NCBI GenBank assembly: GCA_903813345.2
Contig: CAIIXF020000010.1
Coordinates: 3,585,169-3,649,168 of the forward strand
DNA from: Owenia fusiformis
Lineage: Eukaryota > Annelida > Polychaeta > Sabellida > Oweniidae
Length of the DNA: 64,000 nt
Reading direction: 5' to 3'
The notes under the pieces: model-generated
What the model was told of the DNA's origin: nothing
Databases searched by the model: none
What the model saw: only the letters and a program-made list of their open reading frames with translations
In this document: one piece after another, positions 57,499 to 64,000 of the stretch
How the letters are laid out: the number at the start of each line of letters is the position of its first letter
How positions within the stretch are numbered: position 1 is the first letter of the stretch
Position numbers and translations under genes: made by a program

Positions 57499-58582
57499 GT
57501 CCATGGTATGGAATCTCCAGGACGTCTAATAAAGGAGCTGGTAGCACACTATAGTGGAGCGATATTTGACCTAATATTAACATACCTACAAATGTTCCCT
57601 AATAATTTTCATTATAATGTTTAATATACTTCCGGCTTTTAGGCTGAATTATGCCTGTCATTAGCAGAGGTAAAAAAAATTACCAAAAACTTTTTTCACA
57701 ATTTGGAGTACACAATGCGACAGAAATAATATCAAATGATTTTGAATATATGATTTAGGTTTCTAAGCTATAAGATTGAGGTTATTTTCTCACCGATTCA
57801 AAAAAATATGTAATCAATACATAGGCGTTTTGTATTGTTTCTCACACATTAATAAGATATATGGTACAAATGAATAACCTTTATATTAGAATGACAAATG
57901 CTTAAATTATGCTAGTTTTCACAAAATGCGTCTCAATATGTATTGATATATTATATTGCATATAACTCTTATAGATTGTGCGATTGTTAGACATGCCCTT
58001 GGAATATATGAACATTCCAATACCTCTGTAACATTGGATTCGATATAAATCTTAAACCTATTTGTAATTGTCTTGTCTTTCATAAAACATGAACAATAAT
58101 TTGTTGTTTGACTCCCGCGATAATATGGATAAATTCTGGTAATAAAATGTTTTAAATGATAAGAAAACTAATTGTTCGCAATCATAAATTACCCAAATAT
58201 TCAACACAATTTTGTTCAATCTGCTTGGCTTGTATCTGATAAATCAAACTAAATCTGAAAAGCACATTTGTTTAATAACACTAATTAAACACCGACATTT
58301 AAAGTAAAATTATGGTAAATTTTTACATTATGATAATCTATTTCATTATCCGTATGCTTAGAATAACGGTCTCTGTCTTATAAAATGTATAAAACTTCGA
58401 ATCAAAATATTTACATTTTTTGACCTCTTGTGATGAAAGACATTTTCATCCCGAAAGTCGGAAGATTTTTCAGTAAGGTATTTAATAAATTTCAAAACAT
58501 ATGCACCTCCTTAAATATTTCTTCATGCATTGCTGCGCTATATTGTGCTACGGATCCTTCATATTTGGAAGTCATACCATGG
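57499..58582 (-). mobile_element. Repeat family A, copy 3 (inverted)
   Basis: Starts GTCCATGGTATGGAATCTCC, which is the inverse of the right end of copy 2, and ends GAAGTCATACCATGG, the inverse of its left end. It is therefore in the opposite orientation to copies 1 and 2, and about 230 bases shorter than copy 2. Both ends are preserved. Confidence 0.85.
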
Positions 58583-59450
58583 CCTAATATATAATACCCG
58601 GTGGATTTATACCTACAATAACTCCACTGGCATGTAGCGATTATAGCGATACTGGATACTTTACTGAATTGTGTCGAAGTTAGACGTGTGGTGCGGAAGT
58701 TAATATGCAGATGACCATTATTTCAATGTTATATTGTTTGTAGGCAAATTGAGATTAGGCCATTGGAGTATTTGTTTCACGCATACATAAAGCATAACGC
58801 ATTCAAGGGTCACATTTATCATTAAACCAATAACTCAAACATATGACCTTGTACACCGACCACCTCTTGAAATCAATGCAGGCCGATTTCAACGAATGCA
58901 AACGGTGATATATAAAAGAAACATAATCAAGCATGACCACGTCCCAACTTCTTTTGTTTTCTTTACAACTAAGCTATGACTGCAGTCTATTCAGTGTTGC
59001 GTATCGAACCTTGTTTATTATAAAAATAGTGCAACAACAAGCAGAATTCACACATTTACCTTATACTTATTCTCAACTGAAGACATTGAATTTATCTCTT
59101 TAGGTTTTACATTATAAATATCTTAACATGCAGAATACGAAAATAGAGGCTTAGGCCCAACTTTGTATGGATTTTATGAAAATAATCTGATTTTAGAGAA
59201 ATGAAAAGAAAAATGTCCACACCCTACACAAAATATTTATGGTTCCCCGGGAATACGTATGCTGTGTTGCTTTATATTAGAATCGTATTCCAGTTACAGA
59301 AAGAAGTACATATCATGCTAAACTATATACATATATCTATCGTCTATTATCCTTTGACAAGTAGAGTGGAGAATAAAAATGAAAAAATTTAAAAATTTAA
59401 AAAAGGAAATAAGATTAATTTTTTAGAAAACTACTTGGTATATGATAAAG
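58583..59450. other. Gene-free AT-rich stretch
   Basis: No exon or repeat recognised. The plus-strand frame 59201-59392 has no family motif or donor. Confidence 0.35.
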
Positions 59451-59645
59451 CAGATATGCGCGGTCGGTTTGGATATGGGGTTTATCCCTCGTGAGATATG
59501 CACGTCTACCTTCGGTCCCTATGGTCCATCAGGTAGATATAGAGATTATCCTATATGAGGTTCAGGATATTGGGATTACCCCGAGGCAAATATAATATAT
59601 CTGTCCGAGGGCCGCAGGTCCCGAGGGAAAATATATTTTATTCCA
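59450..59645. repeat. Hairpin cluster with CGGTCCCTATGGTCC loop
   Basis: Inverted blocks around CTTCGGTCCCTATGGTCCAT and GAGGGCCGCAGGTCCCGAGG. They share wording with the hairpins at 60555-60600 and 61038-61113. Confidence 0.5.
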
Positions 59646-59869
59646 TAATACTACTGTTTTTCCAGGGAAATATGAAGGAATTAAAATCGTATTGAATCGT
59701 ATTACATGAAAAAATCGTATTGTCCCCGTGAAAAATCGTATTGGAGCGTATTGACCTATTTTTTAGTTTCCCGGTTTATTTTATTTATTTATTTTATTTT
59801 TCAAACAATGTGCATTTATTAATATAACGTTTGCATTATCCAAATGTAACATTCTAGAGGGATGTATTA

Positions 59870-60270
59870 TGGAATAAATAGGTTATTTCTGGTCAGGATT
59901 CAATATGGGTTTCAGGCCCGTAGCCAGAATTTTCCAAGGGGGGGTTCGTTTTTCTAAAAAATTCTAGGGGGGGTTCACTTTGGCAAATATGGCCAAAAAC
60001 CACTCAAAAATTAGTCAGAATGGTGAAAAACTGCATGATTTTGAAAGAAATTTTGGCCAGGGGGGGGTTCGTCCGAACCCCCCGAACCCCCCCTGGCTAC
60101 GGGCCTGGGTTTTATTCCTCGGAAAGTATGATATTGACTTTGGGCAATATGATATTGACACTCGGTCGCTGCGCTCTCGGTCAATATTATATTACCCTTC
60201 AGTCAATATCATATTGTCCCTCGGAATAAAACCCATATTCAATCCCTCCCAGTAAATAACCTATATGTAT
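59870..60270. repeat. Fold-back palindrome interrupted by a MITE
   Basis: The left arm (AATAGGTTATTT, GGATTCAATATGGGTTT, then TATTCCTCGG after the MITE) is the inverse of the right arm (CCTCGGAATAAAACCCATAT, TCAATCCCTCCCAGTAAATA, ACCTAT). The centre reads CACTCGGTCGCTGCGCTCTC. Arms also share GATATTGAC/GTCAATATC. Confidence 0.75.
59913..60107. mobile_element. MITE with CAGGCCCGTAGCCAG ends, 5-bp duplication GGTTT
   Basis: Starts CAGGCCCGTAGCCAG and ends CTGGCTACGGGCCTG. GGTTT flanks both ends (59908-59912 and 60108-60112). The right arm of the surrounding palindrome keeps the uninterrupted site (inverse ATATGGGTTTTATTCC), which proves the insertion. Interior has G and C runs. Confidence 0.9.
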
Positions 60271-60409
60271 TCCATACCTGATGAGGTTTCAGGGGCATAT
60301 CAACCGGGAATATATTCCATATCCGGCAAATATTTTTCGTATGTCCCGCTCCGACGGAGCTCCGGGACATATAAATCGTATGTCCCGCTCAAAAAAATGT
60401 TAGAAATAA

Positions 60410-60540
60410 ATTAGGGAAAAAAAATTGAAAAAAAATTTGAAAAAAAAGTTTTAAAAATATTCTGAAAAAAAAATTATGCCAAAAAAAGGTGAAAAAATTT
60501 GAAAAAAATTTGGGAAAAAAATTTGAATTGGATTTTTTTT
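60410..60540. repeat. Poly-A / AAAATTTGAAAAA low-complexity stretch
   Basis: Repeated AAAAAAA, TTTGAAAAAAA and TTTGGGAAAAAAA units. No coding potential; the minus-strand frame across it (60451-60657) is poly-F. Confidence 0.7.
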
Positions 60541-61029
60541 AGGATTTACAATACATCTTCCCTTGGTCCATTCGGTCCCTCGGGAAAATGTATTGTATAT
60601 CCCTCGGATATTCCCTGTATTCAAAACATCCCAGTGCATAACCCTTATGTATTTCATACTTTAGTGGGTTTGGGGTAGATATCACCCGGGGATATATATT
60701 ATATCTGAGGAGCGGGCAGGATATATTGTATATGTCCCGCTCTAGGCCAAATGCGGGCAGATATAATATATCCATCCCACTCCCGGGAATTTTTTCAAAA
60801 GTTTAAAAACTTGAAAAATTTAAATTTCAGAAGTTTAAAAATTTTCAAAAAGTTTAAATGTTACAATTCTATTTTATTGAACTGAAGGAATATTATGAAA
60901 ATGTTAAATATGAATTGTGCTTTTACAGTATAGGCCTATCTTGTCATTTGAAAAAGGTGGTAAAGGTTATATCTACCCCAAGCCCACTCAAGTATGAGAT
61001 ACACCAGTTATGTACGGTCGATTTTGGAT

Positions 61030-61120
61030 ACAGTGTTTATCCCGCGGGAAATATGTGTATCTCCCTCGGTCCCTGCGGTCCCTCATGAGATACACATATT
61101 TCCCTTGGGATAAACCCTGT
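61030..61120. repeat. Perfect-looking hairpin with CGGTCCCTGCGGTCCCTC loop
   Basis: TATCCCGCGGGAAATATGTG and TATCTC on the left pair with GAGATACACATATTTCCC and TTGGGATA on the right, around CTCGGTCCCTGCGGTCCCTC. Arms about 30 bases. Confidence 0.75.
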
Positions 61121-61137
61121 ATCCAAAACATATATTA

Positions 61138-61440
61138 AAAAACATTGCTACCAAAAGTGGCACATAATGTATAAGCCGCCATAAGCAGCACCTTAGGAAA
61201 GTTGCTACCATAAGCAGCGCACCTATTTTACAAGCCGCCATAAGCAGCACATATTTTAAGATTGCCGCCATAAGCAGCACATATCACAATTACTGCTGCT
61301 ATAAGCAGCACATATTTTAAATTTGCCGCCATAAGCAGCATATATCACAATTACTGCTGCCATAAGCAGCACATGTTGTAATTTTGCCGCCATAAGCAGC
61401 ACACATCACAATTAATGCTGCCATAAGCAGATATATCATA
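61138..61440. repeat. CCATAAGCAGCACAT minisatellite
   Basis: GCCGCCATAAGCAGCACAT or GCTGCCATAAGCAGCACAT with a short AT spacer (ATTTTAAG or CACAATTA) recurs about nine times at 27-35 base intervals. On the minus strand it reads as repeats of CCLWRQ or CCLWQQ. It overlaps the 3' part of the open frame of the SGNH-like gene. Confidence 0.85.
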
Positions 61441-62121
61441 AGAAAAGGCCAGCATATGTGGCATGTTGTTACCATCATAAAGCTTCAACCATAAGCAAAA
61501 CACCCTGAGGTACTCACTGTTTCTAATTGCGATGAGTTCCCTTTTGATATTGTTGGCAAAACATCTATTGCCCTCGTCTGTTAAGTGAATGCCCTTGTTA
61601 TCAAACTTCAACGATACATTGTTCATGAAGCCAAAATTACGGCATATCAATATCTTCTTATGAGATCCTTGTAAGTCGGAAATTCTTGAATTAAGGGCCA
61701 AGCGTGCTCTTTCATAATCGTCGAAACCAATGCGTGGTTTTAATCTCTTAAATACGTGACCAACGCAAACGACCTTTACATTGTCATATCCTTCTGCAAT
61801 AAATTCGGCGAAACTTTTGATTGCCGTGAATATTTTTTCAATGTTAAAGTTGGGATTATCCAAGTCATTTCCACCTAATTGCAAGTAAACTATACGAGGG
61901 TCCGATTTTACCATCATATCTGTTAAATAGGCGACTAAACTTTTCCTCTGAAATCTGGATCGTGATTTAGGAGACCACTCAAATGTTCCACCTCTAATAC
62001 CACGAAAAATCAAGTCAAATTGGGTTAAAGATAGTCCCAGATTGTTTTTACATTTCATTTGATAAATGTTCAACCAGTGTATTAATGAGTGTCCAAATAT
62101 CAAAACGGGTATTTTACTCAT
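61351..62121 (-). CDS. SGNH-hydrolase-like protein, single open frame running into a minisatellite
   Basis: 256 codons from the ATG at 62121. Residues 1-200 look like an SGNH (GDSL-type) hydrolase or esterase domain. Block I is FGHSLIHWL (Ser12 as nucleophile), block II is RGIRGGT (Gly44/45), block III is LGGNDLDNP (Gly84, Asn85), and block V is NKGIHLTDEGN (His179). The usual aspartate three residues before the histidine is lysine (K176); Asp174 is close but off-register, so activity is doubtful. Residues 202-256 are encoded by the minisatellite (CCLWRQ repeats) and are probably not native. A GTGAGT donor after residue 201 (GT at 61517) may end a true exon. Stand-alone SGNH frames of this kind are often parts of tyrosine-recombinase or LINE retroelements, so it may be transposon-borne. 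No operon-like partner is seen. Confidence 0.7.
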   Translation of the reverse strand: MSKIPVLIFGHSLIHWLNIYQMKCKNNLGLSLTQFDLIFRGIRGGTFEWSPKSRSRFQRKSLVAYLTDMMVKSDPRIVYLQLGGNDLDNPNFNIEKIFTAIKSFAEFIAEGYDNVKVVCVGHVFKRLKPRIGFDDYERARLALNSRISDLQGSHKKILICRNFGFMNNVSLKFDNKGIHLTDEGNRCFANNIKRELIAIRNSEYLRVFCLWLKLYDGNNMPHMLAFSYDISAYGSINCDVCCLWRQNYNMCCLWQQ

Positions 62122-62622
62122 GGTTGTATTTGTACATATATACTATTATATACGTAATCAAAGTTATTAAATCACTTCACTCACCGAATGACGGTAGACG
62201 TAGTCCAAATCCTTACGGTTATCCCGAAGTGTCCAAATGTAGGGCGAACAATATATATTGTTAACAGTTCCACAACATATATAAAATGTATTTATATATG
62301 TAATATTTCCAAATATAGCAATATAAACTGATAAAGTGTGAATACTAGTATAGTATTAATAATATTATTTCATAAACTTGTATTAACACAGAAAATATAT
62401 TTGAAGTGTTCTTCTGCTGTGTACGTCTCTGCTTTAAGAAATAAAGAATGTGAACCACTCACATTCCCAAGCTCCGCCCACTAATTATAATAATGACTGT
62501 GATAATAGACAAGACGCTATGTTCATAAAAACACTTATTTGGAATAAGTGAATATTTATTCCATAGTTAGCATAATATTCATAGGATAACATGTGAAAAT
62601 AAAAACGGTATTTTTGTAATCA
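62122..62622. other. Upstream region of the SGNH-like gene
   Basis: AT-rich. On the minus strand a TATATAATAG stretch lies about 30 bases before the ATG and could act as a TATA box. No exon recognised. Confidence 0.35.
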
Positions 62623-62868
62623 GTGGTAAAATATGATATTTTTGACATATTTTCACTTAACCATAGCATACGGTTTTTTAGTCATGACATTCGGCGTCGT
62701 ATGCGATGGTTTATGGATTTTTGCTACTTCAGACTCAAAACGAGGCCAAGTGTCAACATCGCCGGATCGTTTGGAAAATTCGATTTAAATCACTTAATTT
62801 CCGACGATTCTGACGATGACTTTAACTATGGAATAAAAAGAACATCCCATGATTTACTCGTGATATGA
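62623..62868 (+). CDS. Small open frame, possible exon (uncertain)
   Basis: 81 codons. The second half (TRPSVNIAGSFGKFDLNHLI, SDDSDDDFNYGIKRTS) is less AT-rich than its surroundings, acidic and preceded by an acceptor-like GCTACTTCAG, so an exon starting near 62733 is possible. The first half looks like intron. No family recognised. It is divergent from the SGNH-like gene. Confidence 0.3.
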   Translation: MVKYDIFDIFSLNHSIRFFSHDIRRRMRWFMDFCYFRLKTRPSVNIAGSFGKFDLNHLISDDSDDDFNYGIKRTSHDLLVI

Positions 62869-62966
62869 TTTTAATCCACTCATGGATATTGATATCTGCA
62901 CTCTCTCGCTACGCTCGCTCGTGCAGATATCATATGCATTCGTGGATAAAAATCATATCTCTCATA
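62864..62966. repeat. Hairpin with CTCGCTACGCTCGCTCG loop
   Basis: GATATGATTTTAATCCACTC and GATATCTGCAC on the left pair with GTGCAGATATC and CGTGGATAAAAATCATATC on the right. The loop is itself partly repetitive. Similar GC loops occur in the hairpins at 59870-60270 and 61030-61120. Confidence 0.8.
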
Positions 62967-63075
62967 AATCATAGGATATCCTCTATATCCCATGGTTGCA
63001 ATGATATAGATCGAATATCACATGATGATATATTTGATATGTGGACCAAGATATCATATTTCAGCAAATGATTTA

Positions 63076-63142
63076 CAAACCATCGAATATCACTTTTAAA
63101 CTATCGAATATTACGTCTTAAAAAGTGATATTCGATGGTTTC
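63076..63142. repeat. Second cluster of ACCATCGAATATCACTTTT motifs
   Basis: AAACCATCGAATATCACTTTT (first 20 shared) and AACTATCGAATATTACGTCT, then AAAAAGTGATATTCGATGGTT inverted. Same motif and geometry as 48285-48412, about 15 kb away. Confidence 0.85.
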
Positions 63143-63149
63143 GAATTTT

Positions 63150-63400
63150 TTCAAAAAATGAATTTTGAATATTTGGTGACGTAAATCAAGATAATTTCTG
63201 CTCGCATCTTGTCTATTCCACAGGTTTGGGAAAGTGTACAGGAAATCGAATGTATTCTCGTGTGCATTACAATATCCACATTGAAACATTTTTGGCCTGC
63301 AATGGACGTATAATGGATTAGAATATGAGGCCGTGTTATCATTCAAATGTAAAGTCATGGTATTGGGTTGCAAGTTAATATCAGATTCAATGCAAATTAA
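63150..63400 (-). CDS. Possible exon with CGYC (uncertain)
   Basis: A minus-strand frame (63373-63101) contains RPKMFQCGYCNAHENTFDFL. It is less AT-rich than its flanks, and an acceptor-like CCATTGCAG precedes the motif near 63300. Two cysteines are too few to call a zinc finger. No family recognised and it does not join the exon candidate at 63596-63787 in a useful frame. Confidence 0.2.
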
Positions 63401-63595
63401 TCATTTAATATCAGATGCGCGATCAGTCGAATAATGTAATTTCAGGTCATCAGTTTGATATCTAGCAGTTGTTCTAACGACACGGTATTACTAGGCTATC
63501 ATGTTATAAATACACACACATATAAATAAATCAAACTGGTACACGATATAAGCACGACTGCTCTTTCAATTGAGTATAAATGTTGATAAACTTAC

Positions 63596-63787
63596 CCGGA
63601 AGCCAACACATACACGTTTAGACGATGCTATTTTCAGTTCAGTGTAAGAGTAAATGCCCGGATATCGAAGCTTTTTCGTGTAAAGTTTTAACCAAGCATG
63701 TAGTCTCGGGTTATATTGCGTGTAGAATTTATCGATATCAGGGCCGCTACATGCCAGTGAACTCTTACATTTGATAATGATGGACAT
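63596..63787 (-). CDS. Possible first exon of a minus-strand gene
   Basis: ATG at 63787, reading MSIIIKCKSSLACSGPDIDK, FYTQYNPRLHAWLKLYTKKL, RYPGIYSYTELKIASSKRVC, VGFR, with a strong donor CGG|GTAAGT at 63595. It is 64 codons, basic, with even codon use compared with the neighbouring AT-rich frames. No family recognised. It could belong with the SGNH-like frame 1.5 kb downstream on the same strand, as one mobile element or one gene, but no joining exon is seen. Confidence 0.35.
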
Positions 63788-64000
63788 CTATATGAATAAA
63801 TAGTTTCCCATGACTACCACTCTTTTTAATAGATGTCAGTTACAGTAGTCGACCTTGGCTCGTAGTATAGAGTAAATTAGGCAATCCTGATTCTTTGAGA
63901 TGTCATAGACTAATTTGGATGAGTGGCGGAGCAGGTCTTTTTTACAATTTCACACAATTGATTTTAAAAACTGAAAGGCTGCTTATTCGCAAAGAAAATG
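63788..64000. other. Right edge, nothing recognised
   Basis: AT-rich sequence without a visible exon or repeat. If the ANKDD1-like gene continues, this is still intron or lies beyond it. Confidence 0.3.

Noticed and set aside
62623-62868. The next ANKDD1 exon
   Set aside because: It is on the right strand and has an acceptor-like AG, but the acidic sequence has no ankyrin pattern and ends in its own stop.

Overview
This window looks like a piece of an invertebrate animal nuclear genome, most likely a marine one. It is AT-rich, its genes are split by introns with ordinary GT-AG sites, its exons match animal gene families, and most of it is transposon debris with long G/C homopolymers. I cannot name the species. 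The gene families and repeat types fit an ambulacrarian, an amphioxus or a lophotrochozoan, and nothing seen decides between them. Few open frames over 60 codons are real exons. The host genes are seen only as short exons between splice sites.

Left end (1-2.45 kb): the first three coding exons of a minus-strand monocarboxylate-transporter-like gene (SLC16 family), which runs off the left edge. Its first intron carries a 127-bp tandem array that seems to be built from copies of the exon 1 end and its splice donor. From 2.6 to 11.2 kb there is a fold-back element, a decayed LINE reverse transcriptase, a palindromic mariner-like element with a transposase scrap, one copy of a 1.1-1.3 kb repeat family, and a TA-flanked element with an internal 269-bp duplication.

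Centre (11.2-31.2 kb): two direct copies of a unit of about 9 kb (11236-20264 and 20265-28718), plus a distal segment, sit between inverted ends that start TATGG and share TGTCTCAAAACC. The whole is flanked by the direct 6-bp repeat CTAGGG. I read it as one roughly 20-kb mobile element. Each 9-kb copy carries the C-terminal end of a tyrosine recombinase and an unexplained array of splice-acceptor-like motifs. Insertions found in only one copy have an empty site in the other, so the order of events can be read.

31.2-42.7 kb: a mariner transposase remnant, a 5-kb giant palindrome whose core holds two head-on pieces of a decayed gene, a PIF/Harbinger-like element with TTA duplications, and several small MITEs.

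43.4-57.0 kb: a plus-strand gene of six recognisable exons. It encodes an N-terminal region and four ankyrin repeats, mostly one repeat per exon, and closely resembles ANKDD1 (ankyrin repeat and death domain protein). Its 7.7-kb third intron holds most of a CACTG-ended, CACTA-like element with subterminal repeats. The distal ankyrin repeats and death domain are not seen and should lie to the right of the window.

57-64 kb: a third copy of the 1.1-kb repeat, a group of hairpins with loops like CGGTCCCTGCGGTCCCTC, a single-exon SGNH-hydrolase-like gene on the minus strand that reads into a minisatellite, and a few weak exon candidates. No tRNA, rRNA or CRISPR was recognised. All family names come from motif recognition by eye; no database search was run.
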